From an uncultured bacterium (GTDB taxonomy: Bacteria; Hydrogenedentota; Hydrogenedentia; Hydrogenedentales; JAEUWI01): a stretch of DNA of 8,752 nt. The notes beneath the pieces were generated by a model. It was not told where the DNA came from. It was given only the letters and a program-made list of their open reading frames with translations, and searched no databases. The translations under genes were made by a program, and so were the position numbers. Shown one piece after another: positions 1 to 6,975 of the stretch. Each line of letters opens with the position of its first letter. Position 1 is the stretch's first letter. The DNA lies in NCBI GenBank assembly GCA_937895305.1, contig CALAXS010000599.1, positions 1-8,752 on the forward strand, read 5' to 3'.

Positions 1-651
1 ACACTGAAAGAGGATATCCTTGAGTTGGCACGTAAGGCTGGCACACGCAATATCAGCGATGAAGACATGCTTGGCCTGTTTAAACAGACCGGCGAATCCA
101 GGAATCAGGTAAGTCTGGCACTACAACGTGCGCAGAAGCAATTCGAGCCCATGAATGCTTTGCTTGAGGATTTATCCGCCCGTAGCAGTGTACTGGAAAA
201 AGCACGCGAAACAGGGGCCTGCAAAGACACGCTGAAAAAAATGTTACAGTTGAGTGGCAGCAAACAGGCTTCACCTGCTTTCCGGCAGCAGGCCAATGAT
301 CGCTTTGTAAAATTGATGACCCGCTATATGGAAACACGCAGTTCACGGGTACTGACCCATAAAAAAAATATGGAAGAGTGTCAAGTTAAAATTGATGAGA
401 TTCGCGCCAAACTCTGGAAAGAACATCGTATCACTTTACCCATGATGGAACTGGGCGATGATGGTACTGGTATACGTGCAGAAGGTACTTTTGATCCGGA
501 TGTTAAAATCGTCGCCTGGCCACATCTGATGGATAACAACGAACTATCGGGCACGGGTGTTTTAAGAACCTTGAGCGTAAACGCAGAACAAGATTGCACC
601 TACATGCGCATGAGTGACGGGAATATAAAATTGCTCGAAGATGGTGCGTAG
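1..651 (+). CDS. FapA/DUF342-like protein, C-terminal part (5' end outside window)
   Basis: The reading frame is open from base 1 (Thr-Leu-Lys-Glu-Asp...), so this is the 3' end of a longer gene; the TTG at 25 is not a credible start. What is visible is a mostly helical, charged stretch likely to form a coiled coil, followed by a conserved C-terminal module. That module matches the end of the next gene: AFR..A.DR.V.LM.RY.E.R..R, then IR..LW.E with a following LP, then a short beta-rich tail with an AW.HLM motif. Its family assignment rests on this relationship to the downstream gene, which has a recognisable DUF342/FapA-type beta-helix; the beta-helix of this copy would lie upstream of the window. 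FapA-family proteins are named after a Vibrio flagellar assembly protein, but most members have no known role. The gene ends 32 bases before its paralogue, so co-transcription is likely. The function is unknown. Confidence 0.7.
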   Translation, partial: TLKEDILELARKAGTRNISDEDMLGLFKQTGESRNQVSLALQRAQKQFEPMNALLEDLSARSSVLEKARETGACKDTLKKMLQLSGSKQASPAFRQQANDRFVKLMTRYMETRSSRVLTHKKNMEECQVKIDEIRAKLWKEHRITLPMMELGDDGTGIRAEGTFDPDVKIVAWPHLMDNNELSGTGVLRTLSVNAEQDCTYMRMSDGNIKLLEDGA

Positions 652-665
652 CCCCAGAGAACCGC

Positions 666-670
666 AAGGA
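666..670 (+). promoter_or_regulatory. Ribosome binding site for the second FapA-like gene
   Basis: AAGGA lies 13 bases before the ATG at 684, a longer spacing than usual. An ATG overlaps its end (670-672) but is followed at once by TAG, so it cannot be the start. The 32-base gap holds no room for a normal promoter, which fits readthrough from the upstream paralogue. Confidence 0.45.
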
Positions 671-683
671 TGTAGTACATAGT

Positions 684-2753
684 ATGGAAGCTTTGATTCA
701 TTATATTTCTACCCTGCCCGATGAAAAGCTGGCCTTATCCAGTCTGGAAGAAATGGCGCTCTGTGCAGCCTGGTTTGATTCTTTTGATAAGAATGATCCG
801 AAACGCATGGTCAACGGTGATATGCGCAAGCAACTGGACCGCTGGGTGAAGTGTGTTATTGCGCCACCCGACGACACACAGGGGTACCGCCAACAACCCA
901 TCCTGCGCCGACTCATTAATGCCGCTGTTCAATCCAGCCTGGACCTCCTTGAACGGGATGAACTCGATGTGCTGTACTTTGCCTATGCGCTGGCCCTGCG
1001 CAGCAAAAAAGAACACCTCTTCAAGCGCCCCATGGATTGTATTCAACCGTACCTGCACATTTTGCGGGATGCCCGCGCAGAGCTCACCATCGATTCTGGA
1101 TTACCTACTATTGATGATCAATACACCTTCTGCTGTGGTAGCACTTTGAAAGAAGCCCCGCCCCGTGATATGCGTTCCTTTGCCGGGCTGGATCTGCCCC
1201 ACCGGGGCCCCGTGCTGATTGCGGAAGGCCATGTAAAAGTCCTGGATGACCTGCCCGATGACTGCGCAGTGATTACCGAAGGTGGAAATGCCTATGTGAA
1301 TGGCGTGGTCTATGGCAAACTGGCCGCCAGCGATCACTGCGAAATCCGGGGCAACATCGCCGGTACAGCGGTATCCCGCAAGGGCGAAATCCACTGCGCC
1401 CATATTATGAATCAGGCTCTGGTCATCAGTAAGGAAGGACAGATCTCGCTCAGCCGTGGCGAATCCCCCCGCATCGTGTTTGCAGGTGATAAAATTACTG
1501 TTACAGGCGATGTTCTGGGAGGGCATTGGTTCAGTCGTTCTATGGCAATCACGGGCACTGTATTCGGCGGAGAAATCCATGCGGCGGGTCCGCTGGTGGC
1601 CCAACGTTTTGAATGTACCGAAACGCGCAGACTCTCCATTATTCTCAGGAGTTCGCTGAGCTGCCAGGATTATGGTGAACTCTTGACCGCAGAAGCCATG
1701 CGGATTATGTCGAACGCCTATAAGTTGCGCGGACTCCTGAATAATCAGCTGGAATTACTCCAGATGACAGAACGTGAATCGGATGAGTATGCGGGCAATG
1801 TTCTGGTCTTCCTCCTGGGGGAAGATGATTCAACAAAACGCATCGCCGAAGTACAGCAAATGCGGCAACGTGCCGCCTATCTGGACCGTATCATTTCCAC
1901 AGCCCATATTCTGGTGGATTCCGCTGAAGATCAAATGGCCCCGTCCACCAGAGAATACATGGCGGATAACAACAATAATAAAACGCTCCTGGACAATTTA
2001 AACATGGAGCTGGATGCGCTTGCCCGTGAGGGCAATATCGGTCAGGAATTATTTGAAATTCGGGATGACATCACTTTCCTGAGTCATCACCTGAACCGCA
2101 AAGCCATAACCAGTGGTCGATTGCGGGAAATTATGGATCAACTCCAGGTCCTGTATACAAAGATTACCCGCAAGCATGATGTGCTGGTTCAAAACATTGA
2201 AGTGAAAGATGCTGCGCTCGAACATGCTATGGGTAAACGGGAAATACTTGAACATGCAAAAGCGGAGTGTGCCCGATATGACGTAATGGAACAGGTGATC
2301 AAGGTGGGCATGTCTCGTCAAGGAAGTAATGCATTTCGGAAAAAGGCCACAGACCGCTATGTAGCACTCATGCGGCGTTATATTGAAAATCGTTTCGCAC
2401 GTATGAGTACCTATCGAAAGGCTATCGATGAACGACAAACCCGAATCCGGATTATCCGTGAGCAGTTGTGGAATGAATACAATGTATCCCTGCCTGCCCA
2501 TGTACTGAATGACACCCAGAAAATTACGCCGGAGGTCACAGGACAATTTGGCGAGGGTGTGTTGATATGTGCCTGGCAGCATCTCATGGAGGATGCGAAA
2601 ATAGGTATGCAGGGTGTTGAATTCACCATTGAAAGCGGAGAAGGCGTTTTGACCTATTCCCGCACCCATACAGGCGCTGTAAAACTCACCGCGGGCGAAC
2701 CTGAATTGCCAGCTACAGATGAGGATGCCGATTCAGCTATTATAGAGGCATGA
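684..2753 (+). CDS. FapA (DUF342)-family protein with beta-helix and coiled coil
   Basis: This 689-residue protein has three visible parts. Residues 1 to about 170 form a largely helical N-terminal region that I do not recognise. Residues about 174-320 are rich in short beta strands, glycine and turns (GHVKV, NAYVNGVVYG, CEIRGNIAG, KITVTGDVLGG, GTVFGGEIHAAG), the repeat style of the DUF342/FapA domain and of bactofilin-like parallel beta helices. Residues about 330-600 are charged and helical, a probable long coiled coil, ending in a C-terminal module shared with the gene just upstream. No signal peptide or membrane segment is seen, so a cytoplasmic location is likely. The family takes its name from a flagellar assembly factor, but no flagellar gene is present here and I would not assign that role. 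A scaffold or polymer-forming protein is possible by analogy only. The stop overlaps the cmk start by ATGA. Confidence 0.75.
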   Translation: MEALIHYISTLPDEKLALSSLEEMALCAAWFDSFDKNDPKRMVNGDMRKQLDRWVKCVIAPPDDTQGYRQQPILRRLINAAVQSSLDLLERDELDVLYFAYALALRSKKEHLFKRPMDCIQPYLHILRDARAELTIDSGLPTIDDQYTFCCGSTLKEAPPRDMRSFAGLDLPHRGPVLIAEGHVKVLDDLPDDCAVITEGGNAYVNGVVYGKLAASDHCEIRGNIAGTAVSRKGEIHCAHIMNQALVISKEGQISLSRGESPRIVFAGDKITVTGDVLGGHWFSRSMAITGTVFGGEIHAAGPLVAQRFECTETRRLSIILRSSLSCQDYGELLTAEAMRIMSNAYKLRGLLNNQLELLQMTERESDEYAGNVLVFLLGEDDSTKRIAEVQQMRQRAAYLDRIISTAHILVDSAEDQMAPSTREYMADNNNNKTLLDNLNMELDALAREGNIGQELFEIRDDITFLSHHLNRKAITSGRLREIMDQLQVLYTKITRKHDVLVQNIEVKDAALEHAMGKREILEHAKAECARYDVMEQVIKVGMSRQGSNAFRKKATDRYVALMRRYIENRFARMSTYRKAIDERQTRIRIIREQLWNEYNVSLPAHVLNDTQKITPEVTGQFGEGVLICAWQHLMEDAKIGMQGVEFTIESGEGVLTYSRTHTGAVKLTAGEPELPATDEDADSAIIEA

Positions 2754-3424
2754 GTAAAAGCACCCACATTGTATCTATTGATGGTCCTGCTGGCGCAGGA
2801 AAAAGCAGCACCGCCCGAGCCGTGGCAAAAAAACTGGGCTTTGCCTTCCTGGACACTGGCGCCATGTATCGCGCCGCTACCTGGCGAGTCATGAATGCTG
2901 GTCTGGATTGGAAAGACACCGACGCACTGGTAGACTCTACTCGCGCCATGGATCTTGAAATCAGGGAGACCCCCGCTGGACAAGTTGTCCGGGTGGATGG
3001 GACTGATGTGACCGAAGCCATCCGAACGCCCGAAGTCACACGCAATATTTATCGACTGGACCAAATCCCGGCGGTACGTCGCCAACTGGTGGAATTGCAG
3101 CGACGTTTTGGCGATGCCCAGCCCACCGTTGCGGAAGGCCGTGACATTGGCACCGTCGTATTTCCGCAGGCCGCCTGTAAGGTATATATGGATGCTTCTA
3201 TCGAGGAGCGTGCTAAACGACGGGCGCTGGAAATGGAAGCCAAGGGAATGGTGGTGGACCTGGAGGCCCTTCAGCAGGAAATTGCACAACGGGATGAGGC
3301 CAGCATGACCCGTGCGGATTCGCCCTTGCGCCCGGCAGAGGATTCTGTTCATCTGGACACGACCGGAAAAAGCTTTGAGTCTGTGGTTGATGAAGTGGTG
3401 GCTTTGGCCAAGGCCAGATTATGA
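2750..3424 (+). CDS. cmk: Cytidylate kinase
   Basis: Cytidylate kinase phosphorylates CMP and dCMP to the diphosphates with ATP, in pyrimidine salvage and in supply of CDP for lipid and nucleotide synthesis, in the cytoplasm. The 224 residues match the usual length of about 220-230. The P-loop GPAGAGKSS is at residues 12-20 with Lys18; the substrate motif DTGAMYR is at 35-41; EGRDIGTVVFP is at 129-139, with the family's Arg131-Asp132; the lid region DASIEERAKRR starts at 148; and RDEASMTRADSPL starts at 181, all family hallmarks. The ATG at 2750 is the only sensible start, since the next in-frame Met (39) lies past the P-loop. It overlaps the upstream stop as ATGA, and the only nearby Shine-Dalgarno-like bases (GAGG, 2745-2748) are one base from the ATG, too close for normal use. 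Translation is therefore probably coupled to the FapA-like gene. Nothing looks damaged. Confidence 0.96.
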   Translation: MSKSTHIVSIDGPAGAGKSSTARAVAKKLGFAFLDTGAMYRAATWRVMNAGLDWKDTDALVDSTRAMDLEIRETPAGQVVRVDGTDVTEAIRTPEVTRNIYRLDQIPAVRRQLVELQRRFGDAQPTVAEGRDIGTVVFPQAACKVYMDASIEERAKRRALEMEAKGMVVDLEALQQEIAQRDEASMTRADSPLRPAEDSVHLDTTGKSFESVVDEVVALAKARL

Positions 3425-5124
3425 GCGTAAAAAGCATCCCCAATCGCTGGACGATTGCACCTATGGATCGTGTTATTGCACGGGAACTTGCTGAAGCCCT
3501 GGACGTACCCGTCATTATAGGCCACCTCCTTCATATACGCGGTATTTGCACCCCGGAGGAGGGAGATAAATTCCTCTACCCCCGCCTGAGTCACCTCTCC
3601 GATCCGTTCTTGCTCACCGATATGGACCGCGCTGTAGAACGTATCGCACGGGCCCGGGATAATGATGAATCCATACTGGTTTTCGGCGACTACGATGTGG
3701 ATGGTATCTCTGCCACATCCATTCTCATTCATGGACTGAGACGCTACGGCGTAGCGCGGTGTTCCTATGGCATGCCGCATCGTATTCAGGATGGCTATGG
3801 CCTGAACCCGGAGCAGGTACGGACAGCCAAGGCGGAGGGGGTAGACCTGATAATAACCGTGGATAACGGTATTGCCGCCCACGATGCTGCACAGGAAGCA
3901 CAGGCCCAGGGCATTGACCTTATCATCACGGATCACCATACCCTGGATGGAGAACTGCCCCCGGCCTATGCTGTTCTTAACCCCAAACGGGAAGAGGAGT
4001 CCTATGCCGGGGCGGATCTCTGTGGTGCCGGGGTTGCCTTCAAGCTGGCCATGGCCCTCAATGGGACGCCCAATGACCTGGACATCGCTGCGCTGGGCAC
4101 CGTGGCGGATGTAGTGCCGCTCCAGGGGGAAAACCGATGCATTGTTACCCTGGGTCTGCAACACATGGCCAAACACCAGCGGATGGGGCTGTCGAAACTG
4201 GCGGCAGTATCCCGACTGGAACTGAACAACATCTCCTCCCAGAACATCGGCTTCCAGCTCGGACCCCGTCTGAATGCGGCAGGCCGGCTTGATGATGGTA
4301 CGCTGGCACTGCGCCTGCTCCTGAACGATTGTCCCCAGGAAACAGCTGCTATCGCCCGAAGCCTGGATGAAGCCAATGAAGAGCGACGTTCCATTGAACG
4401 TGAAATCATGGAACAAATCGTAGAAGAACTGGATGCCTTCATTCGACCAGAGCAACGGGGTATCGTTGTTGCACGTAGGGGCTGGCATCCAGGGGTCATC
4501 GGCATCGTCGCGTCCCGTTTACAGATCCGCTATGGTCGTCCGGTGGTTATTATTGCTATTGCTGAAGATGGCGTAGGTCGGGGCTCTGCACGAGCAGGAA
4601 GCGACTTCGACATGATGGCCTCTTTTTCCAATTGCCGGGAGCATCTGGTTAAATTTGGTGGGCATCGCGCTGCAGCCGGGATGACCATTGAGGAAGAGCG
4701 CGTGGAAGGTTTTCGTGCTGACTTTGAACGGGATGCATTACGGCAACTGGGCGAAGGTGAGTTGAGTCGCCAGTTAGACATCGACGTTTTGGCCTCATTC
4801 AATGAAATTGACAGTACCCTGCTGAAGGCCCTTGAACGGATGGAGCCTGTGGGGCATTGTAATCCGGCCCCTGTTTTTTCCACCTTCGGTGCAGAAATAG
4901 TACCGGGTAGTATAAAAGTTTTGAAAGACCAACATCTCAAAGCGAGTTTCCGACAGGGGGAACATGTTCTGTCGGGGATAGGCTTTGGCATGGCGGAACG
5001 TTTCTATCAGGAACCCATATCAGGCAGCGTGGATCTGGCCTACACCCCCCAGTTCAATGAGTGGCGGGGTGAAACCACCATACAACTGCTGCTGAAGGAC
5101 ATCCGCCCGGCCACACAGGACTGA
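3421..5124 (+). CDS. recJ: Single-stranded-DNA-specific exonuclease RecJ
   Basis: RecJ degrades single-stranded DNA 5' to 3' and acts in RecFOR recombination, mismatch repair and base excision repair. It belongs to the DHH phosphoesterase superfamily and uses divalent metal. The protein has 567 residues, close to the 577 of E. coli RecJ. The metal-binding motifs are all intact: FGDYDVDG with Asp90, Asp92 and Asp94; DNG at Asp148; DHH at 171-173; and VADVVPL with Asp230. The DHHA1 region shows GRGSAR at 386-391 and GGHRAAAGM with its His at 415, and a C-terminal OB-fold-like region (FRQGEHVLSGIGFGMA and onwards) follows. The start overlaps the cmk stop by ATGA, and AAGG at 3410-3413 sits 7 bases ahead of it, a good ribosome binding site. 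The pairing of cmk with recJ is not one of the common bacterial gene neighbourhoods I know (cmk usually precedes rpsA or ispH). It is the last gene of the first transcript. Confidence 0.96.
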   Translation: MSVKSIPNRWTIAPMDRVIARELAEALDVPVIIGHLLHIRGICTPEEGDKFLYPRLSHLSDPFLLTDMDRAVERIARARDNDESILVFGDYDVDGISATSILIHGLRRYGVARCSYGMPHRIQDGYGLNPEQVRTAKAEGVDLIITVDNGIAAHDAAQEAQAQGIDLIITDHHTLDGELPPAYAVLNPKREEESYAGADLCGAGVAFKLAMALNGTPNDLDIAALGTVADVVPLQGENRCIVTLGLQHMAKHQRMGLSKLAAVSRLELNNISSQNIGFQLGPRLNAAGRLDDGTLALRLLLNDCPQETAAIARSLDEANEERRSIEREIMEQIVEELDAFIRPEQRGIVVARRGWHPGVIGIVASRLQIRYGRPVVIIAIAEDGVGRGSARAGSDFDMMASFSNCREHLVKFGGHRAAAGMTIEEERVEGFRADFERDALRQLGEGELSRQLDIDVLASFNEIDSTLLKALERMEPVGHCNPAPVFSTFGAEIVPGSIKVLKDQHLKASFRQGEHVLSGIGFGMAERFYQEPISGSVDLAYTPQFNEWRGETTIQLLLKDIRPATQD

Positions 5125-5132
5125 GGCGATAC

Positions 5133-5162
5133 TTGCCCTTTTAATTGCGTTGCAACTACAAT
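5133..5162 (+). promoter_or_regulatory. Candidate sigma70-type promoter for the ABC/FG-GAP operon
   Basis: TTGCCC (5133-5138) and TACAAT (5157-5162) are separated by 18 bases. They match the TTGACA and TATAAT consensus at 4 and 5 of 6 positions. Transcription would start near 5169 and leave a leader of roughly 100 bases before the ATG at 5267. The box begins 8 bases after the recJ stop. This is the only gap in the window large enough for a promoter, which supports it, but no experimental signal is available and chance matches are common. Confidence 0.5.
5149..5156. promoter_or_regulatory. GTTGCAAC palindrome beside the -10 box, possible operator
   Basis: GTTGCAAC is a perfect 8-base palindrome directly adjoining the candidate -10 box, flanked by ATTG (5144-5147) and CAAT (5159-5162), which extend the dyad with a one-base asymmetry. 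A repressor bound here would block the promoter. Short palindromes arise by chance, so this is only a candidate. Confidence 0.25.
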
Positions 5163-5225
5163 CAAACCAGTCTTTTAGGGGTTTTATCAATTCCGTCAAG
5201 CCAAGGTACTTCAAGTATCCATGTA

Positions 5226-5240
5226 CAGGGAAGATCCCTG
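5226..5240 (+). promoter_or_regulatory. Small hairpin in the leader of the ABC operon
   Basis: CAGGGA (5226-5231) and TCCCTG (5235-5240) form a perfect 6-base-pair stem with an AGA loop, about 15 bases before the ribosome binding site. There is no U-run after it, so it is not an intrinsic terminator. It may influence leader folding or messenger stability. Confidence 0.35.
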
Positions 5241-5255
5241 ACAGGGTACCGTGCT

Positions 5256-5259
5256 AGGA
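5256..5259 (+). promoter_or_regulatory. Ribosome binding site fixing the ABC ATPase start
   Basis: AGGA lies 7 bases before the ATG at 5267. An in-frame TAG at 5255-5257 blocks any upstream start, so the ATG at 5267 is well defined. Confidence 0.7.
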
Positions 5260-5266
5260 TGATGCC

Positions 5267-6187
5267 ATGCCACCAACAATACAACTGACCAAACTATGCA
5301 AGAGCTTCGGCGCTAACCATGCTGTGATGGATGTCTCGCTCGAAGTTGCCCGGGGCGAAGTCCTGGGGCTATTGGGCCCTAACGGTGCAGGTAAAAGCAC
5401 GACCCTCTATATGATGGCAGGTCTTGTACGTCCGAATTCCGGGCGCATTACCCTCTTCGGCGAACACTTTCAGCATAATCGGCTCTCCATTTTAAAACGC
5501 ATGGGTGTCCTCCTGGAGAGACCCGTCTTTTACGAACATCTCACCGTGGAACGAAACCTGAAAATCCATGCACAGCTCAGTGGCGTGGAAGTGAACCTCC
5601 ATCGCACCCTGGACCTGGCCGGAATTCTCCCCCTTGCTGATCATCGTACGAGCACCCTCTCGCTGGGGATGCGCCAGCGACTTGGGTTGGCCCGGGCCAT
5701 GGTCAACGAGCCGGAACTTTTATTACTGGATGAACCCACCAACGGCCTGGATGTGGAAGGCAACCATGAGCTCCTTCGCTTTCTAAGACGCCTGGCCGAT
5801 GAAGCGAAAGTCACCATCCTGTTTTCCAGTCACCAGATGCATGAAGTAGAGACCCTGTGTGATCGTGTGGCCATCATGAATGAGGGCAAGTTGATTACCT
5901 GTGAACAGACGGAAAGTCTGCTGTCCTATGATCAGACTCAGGTGGAGGTACTTTTGGAGGGTGCTGATCGTGCTGCGAAAAAACTGGCTGACCTGGACTG
6001 GGTCGCAGAGATTGATGTACGGCCAGGACGGCTGCGCTTGCGTCTGAAAACGGCCAATGTCCACCAACTTACCAGCTTCCTCGTTAATAACGGCTTCACC
6101 ATTGCGGGAATCATTCCACGTCGGCGCACCTTGCAGGATTATTTCCTGAAAGTGATGAATAAGCAGCCAGAGGGAGATGCGTCATGA
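5267..6187 (+). CDS. ABC transporter ATP-binding protein, NatA/BcrA/CcmA type
   Basis: This 306-residue cytoplasmic ATPase would power the ABC-2-type permease encoded next. The nucleotide-binding motifs are complete: Walker A GPNGAGKST at 37-45 (Lys43), signature LSLGMRQR at 131-138 in place of LSGGQ, Walker B ELLLLDEPTNGLD at 150-162 with Asp155 and Glu156, and the H-loop His189 in SSHQMHEVE. The Q-loop position appears to be held by Glu84 (LLERPVFYEHLT), as is usual in this subfamily rather than a defect. The C-terminal 90 or so residues are the extra beta-rich domain common in exporters of this type. Known relatives export sodium, antibiotics, polysaccharides or lipids, or act in copper-enzyme maturation (NosF), so the substrate cannot be named. 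Its stop overlaps the permease start by ATGA. Confidence 0.93.
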   Translation: MPPTIQLTKLCKSFGANHAVMDVSLEVARGEVLGLLGPNGAGKSTTLYMMAGLVRPNSGRITLFGEHFQHNRLSILKRMGVLLERPVFYEHLTVERNLKIHAQLSGVEVNLHRTLDLAGILPLADHRTSTLSLGMRQRLGLARAMVNEPELLLLDEPTNGLDVEGNHELLRFLRRLADEAKVTILFSSHQMHEVETLCDRVAIMNEGKLITCEQTESLLSYDQTQVEVLLEGADRAAKKLADLDWVAEIDVRPGRLRLRLKTANVHQLTSFLVNNGFTIAGIIPRRRTLQDYFLKVMNKQPEGDAS

Positions 6188-6975
6188 TGGGTCGAATCTG
6201 GACGGCGTACCTGGTGGAATGGAGTAAATCACTGCGCTTGAAACGTAGCTACCTCTGGCTATTGCTGGTGGCACTTGCTATAGGCTGCTCACCCTTCTTG
6301 CGTCCTGTCGTAGGGGATAGCGTGGGCGATTACGGTTTTATTGCATACGTTACCCCATTGGCCATGAATGTATTGGGCTTCTTTCTGGTCCTGGCATTCA
6401 CTGCAGGATTAATCAGCACTGAAATGGCCAGCGGCACCATTCGCATGGTACTCACCCGCCCCATCCATCGCTGGGAATGGGTTGTCGCCAAGTTGATGGC
6501 GGGATTGACCTATGCCCTTATCATGATGACTCTGGTAAGCATCTTGAGCTGGGCCATCGTCTGGGTACTGGGAGACTTATCCGGCGTAACTTACGGTGGC
6601 GAATTACTTTCCAGTCATGGTGAAATGGTCTCAGCCTATACATTTGGATTCTTCCTCTCATTTTTTCCTATTGCTGCCGGCGTTGCGTTTGCCCTGGCCA
6701 TTTCTACACTCACCCGCAGCCCCATCTCGTCGGTCATGGCCACAGTAGGATTATGGCTTGCCCTGGATTTTCTCAAGACACCCCTCGGTATAGATGCGTA
6801 CATCTTCACCACGTACCTTGAAATGCCCTGGCAGCACTTTGCCGATAGGTGCGACGGTATTGCCACCCAGGAAAGCAAGGACATCCTGCACCTCCTCCTC
6901 TGCTCAGGGACAACGTTTATCCTGGCTTTATTCGTTGCCATTACCAGTATTACCCGTCGGGATTTTTCCCGATGA
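6184..6975 (+). CDS. ABC-2-type transporter permease
   Basis: This 263-residue integral inner-membrane protein is the partner of the preceding ATPase. Six hydrophobic segments are visible at about 23-40, 52-77, 104-129, 150-175, 181-197 and 233-255, the standard ABC-2 layout. Between the second and third lies the conserved cytoplasmic stretch E80...GT..RMVLTRPIHRWEW...K103, which matches the NosY/NatB-like pattern in which an E, GT, R-P and K recur. The N-terminus (MMGRIWTAYLVEWSKSLRLK) carries an amphipathic positive segment, as usual. The ATG at 6184 overlaps the ATPase stop, and AGGGAG at 6171-6176 sits 7 bases upstream. Its own stop overlaps the FG-GAP gene start by ATGA. The substrate is unknown. 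Confidence 0.9.
   Translation: MMGRIWTAYLVEWSKSLRLKRSYLWLLLVALAIGCSPFLRPVVGDSVGDYGFIAYVTPLAMNVLGFFLVLAFTAGLISTEMASGTIRMVLTRPIHRWEWVVAKLMAGLTYALIMMTLVSILSWAIVWVLGDLSGVTYGGELLSSHGEMVSAYTFGFFLSFFPIAAGVAFALAISTLTRSPISSVMATVGLWLALDFLKTPLGIDAYIFTTYLEMPWQHFADRCDGIATQESKDILHLLLCSGTTFILALFVAITSITRRDFSR
6957..6972 (+). promoter_or_regulatory. Hairpin covering the start of the FG-GAP gene
   Basis: TCGGGA (6957-6962) and TCCCGA (6967-6972) form a perfect 6-base-pair stem with a TTTT loop. The left arm holds the only Shine-Dalgarno-like bases (GGGA, 6959-6962, 9 bases from the ATG) and the right arm ends on the first base of the ATG at 6972. Folded RNA would hide the initiation site until a ribosome finishing the permease opens it, so this is a likely translational-coupling element. 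It sits inside the permease coding region. Confidence 0.5.

Larger units (their letters stand above)
5128..5219. repeat. 8-base inverted repeat flanking the promoter
   Basis: GATACTTG at 5128-5135 is exactly complementary to CAAGTATC at 5212-5219. A third related half-site, GGTACTTC, lies at 5205-5212 and forms a small local dyad with the second (GGTAC 5205-5209, GTATC 5215-5219, one G-U pair). The two arms bracket the -35/-10 region and the start of the leader. They could be binding half-sites for a regulator, or could pair in DNA or RNA; which, if either, cannot be told from sequence. Confidence 0.3.

Noticed and set aside
853..1149. Second plus-strand open frame inside the FapA-like gene
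   Set aside because: It lies in another frame of a clearly coding region, has no ribosome binding site and shows low-complexity, motif-free translation.
1101..3352. Minus-strand open frames opposite the FapA-like gene and cmk (1101-1604, 2049-2669, 2654-3352)
   Set aside because: All are codon-aligned with the sense genes and arise from the same codon bias; the apparent chain of antisense genes is an artefact.
3349..4488. Long open frame of 379 codons on the minus strand opposite recJ
   Set aside because: It is codon-aligned with recJ, so its openness only reflects the rarity of TTA, CTA and TCA codons in recJ. RecJ is certain here and the antisense product has no recognisable motif.
5164..5184. 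Possible terminator after recJ (AAACC 5164-5168 with GGTTT 5180-5184)
   Set aside because: The stem has only five pairs with a loop of 11 bases and no U-run follows, so it is too weak for an intrinsic terminator. It also overlaps the expected transcript start of the next operon.
6849..6971. Upstream extension of the FG-GAP gene to an ATG at 6849
   Set aside because: It would overlap the permease by over 120 bases and bury the signal peptide. The ATG at 6972 gives the ATGA overlap seen at the other junctions.
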